Source: Verrucomicrobiota bacterium (GTDB taxonomy: Bacteria > Verrucomicrobiota > Verrucomicrobiia > Limisphaerales > JAFGQR01). Taken from it: a DNA stretch of 53,671 nt. The notes beneath the pieces were generated by a model. That model was not told the DNA's origin. It did no database searches and worked only from the letters and a program-made list of their open reading frames with translations. Location: positions 1 to 53,671 of the forward strand of contig JAFGQR010000092.1 in the NCBI GenBank assembly GCA_016935555.1, read 5' to 3'. Shown here piece after piece: positions 37,979 through 47,562 of this stretch. Each line of letters opens with the position of its first letter. The first letter of the stretch is position 1. Position numbers and translations under genes: made by a program.

Positions 37979-39417
37979 TGGACCACCGGTGAGGCTGCGG
38001 CGGACACCTTGAGGCGTTGCGAGCCGGGAGCCAGTTTCTCACCCGCAATCACCACGTTCTCGAAACGCACCTCGCGCACCGCGTGGTTCGCGTCGGCGTC
38101 TTGGAGCTGGATCTGGTAGGGGCCGGGCGAGCCGGTCAGGGTCAGGTTGCGGAACTGCACGTGGCGGATGTGGCCGGGCACACGGGTGCGCATATATTGG
38201 TTGACCACGGGCCGGAGGCGGATGAGTTCCGCCTGGCCTTCGCCGTGGAGCCGCACGTTGTCGACCGTCACTTCCTCGAGCCGCATTTCCTCGCCCGGCT
38301 CGAAAAGGAACGGCGTCATGGTGAAGTGAATGATATCGAGGTCGCGCAGGGTGATCTGCCGCATGAAAGGCGCGCGGCTTTCGTGGCCCAGCAGGAAGAT
38401 GCGCGCGCGGTCGCACCAGAGCGTGCAGTGTTCGACGGTGACGCGTTCGACGTTGGGGTTGGGGCCGGTCTGTTCGAGGCCCTTCAGGGCCACGCAGTCG
38501 TCGTCGCTGCGGATGAAACAATCCGTGATGCGGACGTCCTGCGAGTTGCAGGGGTTGATGCCGTCGTCGTTCTGCACACGCGACCCGCACAGCTTGATGC
38601 CGCGGAGGGTGACGTGGCGGCTGTCGCGCGGCACCACCGTCCAGTGGGAGGCGCCGCGAATGGTGATGCCGCTGACGTCGACATGGGCGCCGCGGATCGA
38701 GATCACATGGGGAGTGGGCCCGCGCCGCCATTCGTAATCCGAGCTGTCGAGGATGCCCCGGCCGGCGATCCGGATGTGGTCGCCCTGGGCCAGCACGCCC
38801 CCTTTCACCACGGCGCCCCCGGCCAGATACAGCGTCTGGCGGTTCGTCACCACAATCCGCCCGACGGCATGGATCCCCGGCCCGTAATACACCACGCCCG
38901 CGGCCCCCCGCCGCGGCGGGTCATCCTCCGGCGGATTGGCAAAAAGCAGCAACGGCCCCTTGCGGCCGTCCGGCTCGACACTCACCTTGCGCGGCCCCGG
39001 AAACGACAGGACCAGGGTGCCGTCCGCTTCGCAACGCTGGCGGACGCCGGCGCTTGCCGGGCGCACCACCGCGTGCCGCAACGTGCGCTTCGACGTGACG
39101 CGCACTTCCACAGGACCGTCGGTGTCGAAGTTCGCGAATCCATAAGGCCCGCCAAAGTCCCATCGTTTGCCCGCAAACGGCGCATCGAGCGTGCGGGCGC
39201 CATACACCGCCACCGGCTGCCCATCGGCCACCACCGTGTAATCCTCAAACGGCGGCTCGCCGGGCGGCGCCGGCCGGGTAACCACGGCGCCTTGGACGGT
39301 GAGCGCAGCCAGCCCAGCGAACAAGGCCCCGACAAGCCGGCACCCTGCGCAGCGTTGCCCGGCGTGGACCCGGGTGCCGAGGGCGGAATAAGAGGCGGAT
39401 TGAATGGGTCGGGTCAT
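37975..39417 (-). CDS. Secreted GH28-like right-handed beta-helix glycosidase
   Basis: A 480-residue exported protein. After a signal segment (about 25-45) and an N-terminal sandwich comes a parallel beta-helix. The polygalacturonase-type active-site set is kept: NDDGINP (Asp285), SDDDCVALKG (Asp305-307, in place of GDD) and LGHES (His345). Classic GH28 has a second Gly after this His (GHG), which is Glu here, so substrate specificity may differ from pectin. Dextranase-like (GH49) enzymes share the same fold. The last bases of the gene overlap the start of the peptidase-like gene by four. Confidence 0.8.
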   Translation of the reverse strand: MTRPIQSASYSALGTRVHAGQRCAGCRLVGALFAGLAALTVQGAVVTRPAPPGEPPFEDYTVVADGQPVAVYGARTLDAPFAGKRWDFGGPYGFANFDTDGPVEVRVTSKRTLRHAVVRPASAGVRQRCEADGTLVLSFPGPRKVSVEPDGRKGPLLLFANPPEDDPPRRGAAGVVYYGPGIHAVGRIVVTNRQTLYLAGGAVVKGGVLAQGDHIRIAGRGILDSSDYEWRRGPTPHVISIRGAHVDVSGITIRGASHWTVVPRDSRHVTLRGIKLCGSRVQNDDGINPCNSQDVRITDCFIRSDDDCVALKGLEQTGPNPNVERVTVEHCTLWCDRARIFLLGHESRAPFMRQITLRDLDIIHFTMTPFLFEPGEEMRLEEVTVDNVRLHGEGQAELIRLRPVVNQYMRTRVPGHIRHVQFRNLTLTGSPGPYQIQLQDADANHAVREVRFENVVIAGEKLAPGSQRLKVSAAASPVVQ

Positions 39418-39554
39418 GACGGGTATTGGATTGTGCCGCGGCCTGGCAGAGGCGACGCCACCCCGCAGGCCAGGCTGGCGCCTTTTGCCGGGGACAGCAA
39501 CAACGCGCCGGCGGCTTTGGATGAATGGCCTCTTCAGCCGGGTGGATTCGCACT

Positions 39555-42452
39555 TCATGGTTTGCCGGCGGGCGGGGGCCGCAAATGACGGTCCGCGAAA
39601 TCCAGGTAACACGTCCAGTCGTATTCCGTCAGGCCGTGTTTGCCCGTGCGGAGGTGATAGCCGATGGAGCCGTCATGGCGCGGGGAGTCCGGCGGGGGCC
39701 AGCGGTCGGCCTTGAGTCCCTCCCTGCCCAGGAGCCGGTAGACAGGGCTGGCGTTGAGGCCGCAGAGGAATTCGCCTTCGGGGTCGGCCCAGAGGTCTTG
39801 GGTGGCGCTGGCGATGCAGAGCAGGCGTGGGGCGATCAGGGCGGCGAGCATGTGCTGGTCCACAGGCAAGTCGTCTTCGCGGTGGTTGTAGCGCCGATAG
39901 TTCTCGCAAAACCAGTGGGGAAAACTCCGGTTGATCGCCGCAATCGTCTCGGCCTTGGGCTGCCGCCGCCTGGCGAGGGCCGCCCCGCCGCAGCCCGAGT
40001 CGTTGCTGATGACCAGGGCAAACCGTTCGTCTTCCGCACCGGCCCACAACGCCGTCTTGCCGCCCCGGGAGTGGCCGATCACCGCCACGCGCCGGGCGTC
40101 GATGTCCGGGTCCGTCTCGAGGTAATCCATGACGCGGCTGGCGCCCCAGGCCCAGGCGGCGATCGTCCCCCACGCGTCCGGCGGCCGCGTCCTGCCAGGC
40201 GGGTCGAAAATGCCATGCACCCCGTTGGTGAATCCGTCGTGACGGTCGGGGTCCACGTCCGCATTCAGAAACGCAGCCGCTGCGTAACCGCGCGCGACGA
40301 TCTGTTCGGCCGGCCAAAACGGGGACTTGACGGCGCGTGTCGGATCAATATTGGTCGCGTCGCGGTTGCAGATGAGAAGGAAACAAGGAGCGGGCCTGGG
40401 TTGTGCGGGGACAAAGACCACAAGCCCGATGGCGCCTTCGCCCCCCGGGCCGCGATAGGCGATTCGGACCTGCTTGCGAGTCGCGGCACCGCCCATCACG
40501 CCTTGGGCCGTCTCCGTCGTCTCGAACTTCAGATGCTCCGGGCGGCCCACCGGAGCCCGCCCATAAACATGGGTGCGGAACAATTCGAGGATTTCCGGCC
40601 GGCGCGTTTGCCGCCACATCTCGACGGAGGTGACGGGAGTGCCGCGGCTCGTGAGGAGGGGGTCGGGCAGGCGCAGGTCCGATGCAGGCGGCGTGGCGGC
40701 GGCCCCCGCGGCTGGAGAAGACCGGGGTTCAGAGGCCGCCGAAGGCATCAGGGCCGCCAGTCTGGCCCGCGCCTTTTCGTAGGCTGCGGCATCCTTCTCC
40801 CACTCGAAAAACGACCGGGTCAGCGAACGGACGATCGTCCGCGCTTCGGCGGCTTTGCCGTGTTTTTCGAGGATGGCCAGATACTCGTAGTCCTCGATGG
40901 CGTCGCGCAGGGTTTTAAGCCGGAGGGTCGGCACGATGCCATCGTAGCCCACGGCGCGCGCGGGATAGACAAGCGAGCCTTCGCCGTGATACAGGATGCC
41001 TTTCCGGCCTTGCTGGGGACGGCCGCTGCCCGTGTAATAGGGGGCTTGCGTCCAGGGATCCTCGCTCTGGCGCCAGTAGGACATGCCCCCCCAATAAAGC
41101 AGACCTTTCATCCCGTCGCACCACGCCATCCATGCCGGCACGCGATAGTTCAACAGCGGGACATCGATGTGCCACCACGGCGTGGGCTGCCCCTGGCAAA
41201 GCGCCGTGTAAGTCCAGACCGTCTCGCCCAGCGCCTGCCGCCGGGCGGCGCTCTCCGGACGGTGCAACGAGAAGAGCGGACACCAGATGTCCACCGCCCC
41301 ATACAAATCCCCCCAGGCGCTGTCGGCCCCCCCCCGGCCCGGCTCCGTCCAGGGCTGCTCAACCACAAGCACCTTCACAACCGACTTCGCCTCGCGAACA
41401 GCCCGGCCCCACGTTTGCACGTAGCGATAGTCCTCCAGCGTGTTCGGCTCGTCTTTCAGGTAGGTGTAAAACAAGACGCCGGGCCGGTCGAGCGCCTTGG
41501 CCGCGCGGTCAAACGCCGCCAGCCACGCGCGCAACGTGTCGCGCTGAGCCACAGGATTCTTCACGACGCCCGACGGATGCGGCGTCAGCAGCGCGTTCAC
41601 ATGGTAACGGTCCACAAATTCCCGCAGCGCTCCCACCTGAGCCCTTGGGATCTCAAACGAACCGTCCGGCCGCCGCTCCGGCGTCAGCGTCGCGCGCGGC
41701 GGCGTCGCATTAAACCGGTGCTCGCTCAGCAGGCGGGCGCACTGGGACTCGACCGCAGCCCAATCGGCCGGCTCCGGCTCATGGGCGGTCTTGGCGCGCT
41801 GCCGATAATAGTCGCGCAAGCGGGGTGCGCCAAACTCGGTGACCAGGGTGGGTGTTTGCGGCAGGACAAAGCCCCACGCCGTCAGCGTCACGGGAATTTC
41901 GCGGACACGCCCGCCGCTGGCGGTGACGCGATAGGTGCCGTGATAATCGCCCGGGACGGCGTCAGCCGGAACGTAAAGGTCGACCCAGAAGCCGAGCGTT
42001 TCCCCGGCGGGCAAATCCATGGGAACCGCAGTGAGCCGGGCCCGTTCCAGGGCTTTCCCGGGCACGGGGTGTTGGAACGGGATGAGCGGATCGGGATACC
42101 AGTCCGGCCGGAACGCGTCGTTTCGGAAGGTGCCGGTTTCGAGGCGAAGCTGGTGCTGTCGGTAGAGCCGCGCGTCCGAGCCCCGCAGCACAGCCCCGCC
42201 AGGGCCCGTGAGATCACCCGCGTACAGCCGGACTCCCGTCACCGGCGTGTCGGAGCGGAGGAGGATCTGGAAACCGACCCATTCGTTGCAGGCCGCGGCG
42301 ACGCGAACCGTGGCGCTCTCGGCAGCGGGCTCGCTGCGCAGAACGTGCCGCGTTTCCGTCAGCGTCCACACCTGCCACTCGGCGCGCGCGTTGCCCGCCA
42401 GGGCGAGGGCGAGGGCGAGGAGGGCGGCAGGAAACGTGGAAGTGTTGAACAC
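39555..42452 (-). CDS. DUF4091 (GH123-like) glycosidase fused to CE15 glucuronoyl esterase
   Basis: A 965-residue exported protein starting with GTG. Residues 1-25 are a signal peptide, about 30-195 beta-sandwich modules, and about 200-560 a TIM barrel. The catalytic pair candidate is Asp334-Glu335 (YLKDEPN), ending with a DUF4091 signature (GMKGLLYWGGMSYW, LRDAIEDYEYL). After a short Pro/Ala linker (about 600-625), residues 630-965 form a CE15 esterase: nucleophile Ser795 in GHSRGGKTALW, NDSGCGGAAL, and the catalytic His939 in GKHGLTEYDW. CE15 enzymes cut esters between 4-O-methylglucuronate and lignin or other alcohols. A fusion to a DUF4091 glycosidase joins ester removal and chain cleavage in one secreted protein. 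It starts six bases after the upstream oxidoreductase gene. Confidence 0.88.
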   Translation of the reverse strand: MFNTSTFPAALLALALALAGNARAEWQVWTLTETRHVLRSEPAAESATVRVAAACNEWVGFQILLRSDTPVTGVRLYAGDLTGPGGAVLRGSDARLYRQHQLRLETGTFRNDAFRPDWYPDPLIPFQHPVPGKALERARLTAVPMDLPAGETLGFWVDLYVPADAVPGDYHGTYRVTASGGRVREIPVTLTAWGFVLPQTPTLVTEFGAPRLRDYYRQRAKTAHEPEPADWAAVESQCARLLSEHRFNATPPRATLTPERRPDGSFEIPRAQVGALREFVDRYHVNALLTPHPSGVVKNPVAQRDTLRAWLAAFDRAAKALDRPGVLFYTYLKDEPNTLEDYRYVQTWGRAVREAKSVVKVLVVEQPWTEPGRGGADSAWGDLYGAVDIWCPLFSLHRPESAARRQALGETVWTYTALCQGQPTPWWHIDVPLLNYRVPAWMAWCDGMKGLLYWGGMSYWRQSEDPWTQAPYYTGSGRPQQGRKGILYHGEGSLVYPARAVGYDGIVPTLRLKTLRDAIEDYEYLAILEKHGKAAEARTIVRSLTRSFFEWEKDAAAYEKARARLAALMPSAASEPRSSPAAGAAATPPASDLRLPDPLLTSRGTPVTSVEMWRQTRRPEILELFRTHVYGRAPVGRPEHLKFETTETAQGVMGGAATRKQVRIAYRGPGGEGAIGLVVFVPAQPRPAPCFLLICNRDATNIDPTRAVKSPFWPAEQIVARGYAAAAFLNADVDPDRHDGFTNGVHGIFDPPGRTRPPDAWGTIAAWAWGASRVMDYLETDPDIDARRVAVIGHSRGGKTALWAGAEDERFALVISNDSGCGGAALARRRQPKAETIAAINRSFPHWFCENYRRYNHREDDLPVDQHMLAALIAPRLLCIASATQDLWADPEGEFLCGLNASPVYRLLGREGLKADRWPPPDSPRHDGSIGYHLRTGKHGLTEYDWTCYLDFADRHLRPPPAGKP

Positions 42453-42458
42453 CGTGAT

Positions 42459-43811
42459 CTACCCGTTGAGCACCCAGCCTTCGCGGTAATCCCGGCGGAG
42501 CAGCTCGTTGGCTTTCTCGTCGTTGGTGATGCGGCCGGCAGCGGGGTCGTAGGTGACCTTCTTGCCGGCACGGTACGCCACCAGGCCGAGCAGCATCATC
42601 TCCATCATCTTCCCGTTGTAGTCGAAGTCACAGGAGGTTTGGCCGTTGCCCTTGGCCGCGTTGATCCATTGCCCCTGGAAACTGCCCATCGCCGGGATCA
42701 GATCCTTCTCTGCGCGCGGTTTGTAATAGGTCATGTTCGCCCTGCTCCCCAGCGGATACAGCATGCGCGTGGTGAAGTCGGCAATCAAAATGCCACGGTC
42801 ACCCTCGAACATCGCGCCGTGGCCGATTTTGTTCAGGTCCACACACCGCGCCGGGGATTCGGGCATGGCGCCGCCTTGATACCACGAGACCGTGATGCCC
42901 GGCCGCCAGCGGTTTTCGGGAATCTCGCAATGGAACTCGAGCTTGACCGGGGTGACGTCGGGATTGTACGGATCGCCTTTGGCGACCGCGGAGGTCGGGA
43001 GGTCGGCGTCCAACGCATTCCACGCCAGGTCCATGGTGTGACTGCCCATGTCGCCGATCTGCCCGCTCCCGAAATCCCAATACATGTTCCATTGCAGACA
43101 ATTCGCCCCGGGACCGCCGGAGAAATAGCCCGGATTGTAGTGATGATAAGGCGATGCCCCCAGCCATAGATCGAAATGAAAGTAAGGCGGCGGATTCCCC
43201 TCCGGCGGCAGGTAGCCCGGCCTCGGAATGCGGCGATTGCCCCAGGCGCTCACGCGCTCCAACTTGCCCAAGGCGCCGTCCAACACTAATTCGCGGACCC
43301 GGTTGAAATTCTCGTGCGAATGCCGCTGGGTGCCGACCTGGGTGGCCACCTTGCCTTTGCGCTTGAGGTAATTGGCGCGCACAACCCGGGCCTCCTCGAC
43401 GCTGTTGGCGAGGGGTTTTTCGCAGTAAATGTGCTGGTTGCGGTTCAATGCCCAGTTTGCCACAAAGGCATGCATGTGATCCGCCGTGCAGCACACCACC
43501 GCATCGACGCCCTTTTGATCGAGCGCCTTCCGCCAGTCCACATAGGTCTTGGCCCCCGGAAACCTCCGAAGGGCGCCTTCCATGTGCTGCTCATTCACGT
43601 CGCACAACGCCACCACGTTCTCACCCGCAATCGCCCCGAAGTGCGCGGCCCCACGCCCCCACGTGCCGATCAGCGCAATGTTCAGCTTGTTGTTCGGCGC
43701 CGCCGCCCCGAACAGCGTGGTCTGCGGCAGAATCAGCGTTCCCGCTCCGGCGAAGGCGGCGGATTTGAGGAATTGACGTCGTTTCATGGTGGTTTGGATG
43801 GAAGGTTTCAT
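42459..43811 (-). CDS. Tat-exported Gfo/Idh/MocA family oxidoreductase
   Basis: A 450-residue predicted secreted dehydrogenase. The twin-arginine signal KRRQFLKSA is followed by the Rossmann motif ALIGTWGRG, the EKP motif YCEKPLAN and the conserved GDMGSHTMDLAW. It is more distant from the two other Gfo/Idh proteins of this window than those are from each other. It heads a minus-strand run with the DUF4091-CE15, GH28-like, peptidase-like and GH59 genes, and the next gene starts after six bases, so the run is probably one transcript. Its substrate is inferred to be a sugar from that polymer. A start at 43787 (MKRRQFL) is equally likely. Confidence 0.9.
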   Translation of the reverse strand: MKPSIQTTMKRRQFLKSAAFAGAGTLILPQTTLFGAAAPNNKLNIALIGTWGRGAAHFGAIAGENVVALCDVNEQHMEGALRRFPGAKTYVDWRKALDQKGVDAVVCCTADHMHAFVANWALNRNQHIYCEKPLANSVEEARVVRANYLKRKGKVATQVGTQRHSHENFNRVRELVLDGALGKLERVSAWGNRRIPRPGYLPPEGNPPPYFHFDLWLGASPYHHYNPGYFSGGPGANCLQWNMYWDFGSGQIGDMGSHTMDLAWNALDADLPTSAVAKGDPYNPDVTPVKLEFHCEIPENRWRPGITVSWYQGGAMPESPARCVDLNKIGHGAMFEGDRGILIADFTTRMLYPLGSRANMTYYKPRAEKDLIPAMGSFQGQWINAAKGNGQTSCDFDYNGKMMEMMLLGLVAYRAGKKVTYDPAAGRITNDEKANELLRRDYREGWVLNG

Positions 43812-44593
43812 GGCTCAATGCCGTTGGTGGGTTGATGGTTTCAATCGGTGCACATTCGGATTTCCCCAAACCTATAAACCCGCAGGGCGCGGCGCAATGT
43901 CAAAAGACCGCGCCTTGCCATGAACCGCGCATGGGCGAGGGCGGTTTCTAAGTTGCGCCAGCGCGTAATGCGGCGGCGCAGCCGCCTGCACCCCTTGCGC
44001 ATTCCATCACTCCCGGTAGGGCGCGAGACTCCGTCGAGCCCTGTTTTCCTTCGCGTTTCCCGCCACCACGATATCCGCAGGCGTCCAGGCTCCCCAGAGT
44101 TGGCGGATTCAAATTGGCGCAGCGGCTGAGGGGGAAGTTTGGGTTCGACGGAGTCTCGCCCTACCGCCGGGGGCGCACCGCCGGCGGCGGGTGGAGCCGC
44201 AGGGCATGAACGCAGCACATGGGAGTGCGGCGTCTGCGGCGCCGCTTTTCTCGAAAGGCAAGCCAGGGAACCTGGCGCGGCGTTGGCATGTCCATGGAGC
44301 ATGCGGGTGGAGTCGAAAACGCCGGCTCAGGCCGGCGCACTCCACACGCTGGCGTGTCGATGGGTCCGCCCCTCCGGTTTATGGCCGCGATTCACGTCCG
44401 ATTTTCGGAGGTGTCCCCTGCCCATTGAACCCGATGCAACTCATGAACCATGGCCAGGGCTGCGCCCAGACAGGCCGCGAAGCGGCGGGGGATGCGCGGT
44501 TTCATCTTATTGGATGGCCTTCGGAGTCTTGTTGCGGCGCCCGCGGCGCGCTTGCCCCCCCCAATCCGGGATCGCACGCCCGCGGCGGAACGG
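43812..44593. other. Non-coding stretch with inverted repeats
   Basis: About 780 bases without a convincing gene: the open frames here look like neither known families nor secreted proteins. The stretch holds a long imperfect inverted repeat (44014-44168) and a hairpin with CGCCGGC/GCCGGCG arms at about 44319-44336. It may be a former element or a regulatory spacer between two divergent glycosidase units. Confidence 0.5.
44014..44168. repeat. Long inverted repeat, possible MITE-like element
   Basis: The left arm (44014-44040) and the inverted right arm (44142-44168) match for about 25 of 27 bases with one small gap. Both contain GAGACTCCGTCGA. About 100 bases lie between them and no gene is present. 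The size suits a miniature inverted-repeat element; target duplications could not be confirmed. Confidence 0.6.
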
Positions 44594-47410
44594 TCAGCGC
44601 CGGGTGGTGATGGCCAGGGTGGGATCGAGCGGGTAGCGGCCGAAACGCTCGCCGTAAATGGCCAGACCGCCGGGCAGCGCGGGGTCCACCTCGAAGCGGA
44701 TCACCACTTCCCGGGCCGCGGCGGCAGCTCGAAGCGCCGCCGGGGGCACTGTGGCCGTGATCAGGTAGCCGTAGGAACCCGCTTCGCGAAGCTTCCTGTC
44801 GCGCCGTTGGGCATGCCATGAGAGAATCCCGCGATGGTCAGCCGGGTCGTCGGGCAACTCGAACGTTCCGGCGACATGGCCGGCGACGCGCACGCGCACC
44901 GCGCTGGGATGCAGGAGGGTGTCGGTCATGGGGTAGGCATTGGCGTTGAGACTGGGGTCGTGGGTGCCCTTGCCACGCATGAAATCGCCTTCCTGTTTCG
45001 TGGCCCCCGCTCTGTCTTTGCCGAACAGCTGTTTCGCCGACGCCTCGAACCGCAGCGAGGCGCCTTCGACCGCCTGCGCGTCCAAATCCCCGGGCCAGGG
45101 CACGCGATACTCAAAGAAGCCGTGTCCGGCTCCATTGACCTTCAAGCCGTCGAGGACGTTCCATTGCTTCAGGGACCACCGGGCGGCGGTAAAGGCGTGC
45201 GGTGCAACCCGCAGTAGTCGAGCGTTGCCGACGGTCTCGCTGCGGGCGGCGGGGCCGTTGCCGACCAGGAACGTGGTGAAGTTGCGCTGCAGAACCGTGC
45301 CGAGATCGTCTTCGAGGAGAAGCGCAAGCGTGGCCAGAGCCGCATGAGGCGGCATCGTCAGTTCAACGGGTTCGATCGCCCGGGACAGCCAGGGACGAAA
45401 CGTAATCGCCTGGCTGGACTCGGAAAGAACCGCGGTTTGGCCGAACCGGTTCACGCCGGTGAGCACGGCCCGGAGCCGGAGCTGCGGGCTGGGCGCGCGA
45501 TCGGTCAGGAACGACGCCCAGAGGGGCACGGCAACCTTTGCCCCGGGCTTGACGTCGCGGCACAGCGGGCCTTCGGGGGCGATGTAGAAGGGGGCGTGCA
45601 GATCGCGCAGGGACATGCCGTCGACGATTTCCTCGAGGCCGGTGAACTTGTCCGAGCGATCGTAGCGGTAATAGCCGTTCCACTCGTTGACGACGTCGTG
45701 GTGTTCGGTGTAAAGCCAGCCGCAGACCTCCGGGTGCCGCCGGAATTCGTTCATCATCACGTGATAATCCCAGCTCCAGTCGCAGTCGCCGGTGCTGCCC
45801 TCGTAACCCCAGACATTGCCGCACTCGCTGTTCAGAAGCGGCTGGTTGTTCTGAGCGCGGCCGCCGATGAAATTCCACGTTGAGCCGGGGAAGGTGTCGC
45901 GGGTGACCTGGTCGAGGTGCTCGCGCCAGGCGTAGCCCGGCAGGTAGGCGTGCCACGAGTTGATGTCGGTCTCCACGTGATCATGGTTGCAGGGGGAATT
46001 GTCTTCGACGAGGCGCGAGGGATCGAGTTGTCGGGCCAGCCGGTAGATCGAAGCCACCCACTGCTGCGTCTCGGGCAGGTAGGCGCGTTTCTTCTTGTCC
46101 TTCGCGTCGCGGGTGAACAACCCCCACGTCTCGTTGAACGGCACCCAGGCAAAGATCGATGGGTGATTGAAATCGCGCCCGATCATCCCGCGCAACGCGC
46201 GCTCAATGTCCTCGCGCATCCCGGCGTCCGGTTCGCCCCAGCTGTTCGGCACGTCCGCCATGATCAGCAACCCGAGACGATCCGCCCAATACAGCTTGCG
46301 CGGCACGTCCACCTTCACATGCAGCCGGTTCGCATTCAGCCCGATCCGGCGCGAACGCAGGATCTCGTCCCGCATGAACGCGTCGCTCGGAAACGTGTAA
46401 AACCCCTCGGGATGATACGACTGGTCCAGGGTCATCTGCAAATACACCGGCCGGCCGTTCAGCGCGATGTAAGGATGATCCGTGCCCGGCAGCCGGGTCA
46501 CCCCCACCGTCCGCATCCCGAAATAGGTCCGCACACCGTCCTCCGCGCCGACCGCGCGCAGCCGCGCGTCGACCTCGTACAGAAACGGATCGTCCAGCGT
46601 CCAAAGCCGCACCCGGGGGATGGGGACTTCGAACTGCGCCTCGGAAGCGCCCTGGGAGAGGGGGTGGGTGGCCTCTGGCACGTCGCCGGTCGCAAACCGC
46701 AGCCGCAGTTCGCCCGGCTTCGGCAGCGGAGCGTTGAAGGTGGCGTGCACCCGGGCGGCCGCTCGCGCGACGTCCGGCAGGATGTGGAGGGTGTTCACAT
46801 GCACCGCGGGCCTGGCCTCGAGGTAAACGGTTTGCCAGATGCCGCGTGCGTTGCCGTAACCTTGCTTGCCCTCCAGCTTGAACGGCCGGGGGCTGTCGTC
46901 GACGCGCAACACCAGCCGATGCTCCCGCCCGACTTGCAGGTGCGGCGTCAGATCGAACTCGAACGGCGTGTAGCCGCCGCAATGGCGCCCGAGCGGTTGG
47001 CCGTCCAGCCACGCCTGCGTCTCCCAATCGCACGCCCCGACCACCAGAAACACCCGCTGCCCCCGCCACGCCTCGGGCGCCTGGATCGTGCGCGCATACC
47101 AGCCAATCGCAGCCTTGTCCGGCAGCGTGGACAACGCCGACCCCCACGGAAACGGCACCACAATGGTCTCGGGAAACACAACGCCCGCCGCAAACCATTG
47201 CTCCGCCAAACCCGCATTCGCGGCGTCAAACCGGAATTGCCAGGAACCATTCAGGTTCTGCCACGCGGCCCGTTCAAAGTCCGGACGCGGGTGTTCCGGC
47301 AACGGGATGGCGCTGCCGGCGGAGGCCGCCGGACCCGCGGCGGGAACGACGAAAAGAGCCGCGCCCAGAGCGCGCACCGCGAGAGCCCAACGCGAATGGA
47401 GTTGCATCAT
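44594..47410 (-). CDS. Secreted GH2-family glycosidase (beta-galactosidase/glucuronidase-like)
   Basis: About 938 residues. A signal peptide (about 1-30) is followed by the GH2 jelly-roll (WQNLNGSWQFRFD, DWETQAWLDGQPLGRH), an Ig-like domain and a TIM barrel. The acid/base is Glu427 (WVPFNETWG) and the nucleophile Glu529 (LLNSECGNVWG), a normal 102 apart. Additional beta domains fill the C-terminus. The classic LacZ Mg and Na site residues were not traced. The start at 47410 is supported by a TACACT box seven bases upstream; ATG 47407 is just inside. The gene is divergent from the GH-D-like gene at 47563. Confidence 0.87.
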   Translation of the reverse strand: MMQLHSRWALAVRALGAALFVVPAAGPAASAGSAIPLPEHPRPDFERAAWQNLNGSWQFRFDAANAGLAEQWFAAGVVFPETIVVPFPWGSALSTLPDKAAIGWYARTIQAPEAWRGQRVFLVVGACDWETQAWLDGQPLGRHCGGYTPFEFDLTPHLQVGREHRLVLRVDDSPRPFKLEGKQGYGNARGIWQTVYLEARPAVHVNTLHILPDVARAAARVHATFNAPLPKPGELRLRFATGDVPEATHPLSQGASEAQFEVPIPRVRLWTLDDPFLYEVDARLRAVGAEDGVRTYFGMRTVGVTRLPGTDHPYIALNGRPVYLQMTLDQSYHPEGFYTFPSDAFMRDEILRSRRIGLNANRLHVKVDVPRKLYWADRLGLLIMADVPNSWGEPDAGMREDIERALRGMIGRDFNHPSIFAWVPFNETWGLFTRDAKDKKKRAYLPETQQWVASIYRLARQLDPSRLVEDNSPCNHDHVETDINSWHAYLPGYAWREHLDQVTRDTFPGSTWNFIGGRAQNNQPLLNSECGNVWGYEGSTGDCDWSWDYHVMMNEFRRHPEVCGWLYTEHHDVVNEWNGYYRYDRSDKFTGLEEIVDGMSLRDLHAPFYIAPEGPLCRDVKPGAKVAVPLWASFLTDRAPSPQLRLRAVLTGVNRFGQTAVLSESSQAITFRPWLSRAIEPVELTMPPHAALATLALLLEDDLGTVLQRNFTTFLVGNGPAARSETVGNARLLRVAPHAFTAARWSLKQWNVLDGLKVNGAGHGFFEYRVPWPGDLDAQAVEGASLRFEASAKQLFGKDRAGATKQEGDFMRGKGTHDPSLNANAYPMTDTLLHPSAVRVRVAGHVAGTFELPDDPADHRGILSWHAQRRDRKLREAGSYGYLITATVPPAALRAAAAAREVVIRFEVDPALPGGLAIYGERFGRYPLDPTLAITTRR

Positions 47411-47417
47411 GCGACGC

Positions 47418-47423
47418 AGTGTA
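47418..47423 (-). promoter_or_regulatory. -10-like TANNNT box, leaderless GH2 gene
   Basis: TACACT on the minus strand lies seven bases before the ATG at 47410, as in the other leaderless-type starts. The candidate -35 (CTGGAC, 17 bases upstream) is weak. Confidence 0.45.
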
Positions 47424-47526
47424 ATGGGCGGCGCCCCCCCGTCCAGCACCTTTCCCGCACAGGCCGGCCGCGCCGCGCCCTCGGCCGTCCGCCGTGGCCG
47501 GTCCCCCGCGCCGCGGTGAAAGGCGC

Positions 47527-47556
47527 TTGTCGGCGCGACACGAACATCCCTAGGCT
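47527..47556 (+). promoter_or_regulatory. Promoter of the GH-D-like gene (leaderless type)
   Basis: TTGTCG, an 18-base spacer and TAGGCT, then six bases to the ATG at 47563: the same layout and the same -10 sequence as the GH16 promoter at 33395. Confidence 0.6.
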
Positions 47557-47562
47557 CTACAC

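Noticed and set aside
39525-43169. A 1214-codon plus-strand open frame
   Set aside because: It is antisense to the DUF4091-CE15 and Gfo/Idh genes and shows no domain, while the minus strand has complete motifs.
43812-44593. Small proteins on either strand in the gap
   Set aside because: Several frames of 60-165 codons overlap each other on both strands, with no start signal, no motif and Arg/Pro-rich composition.
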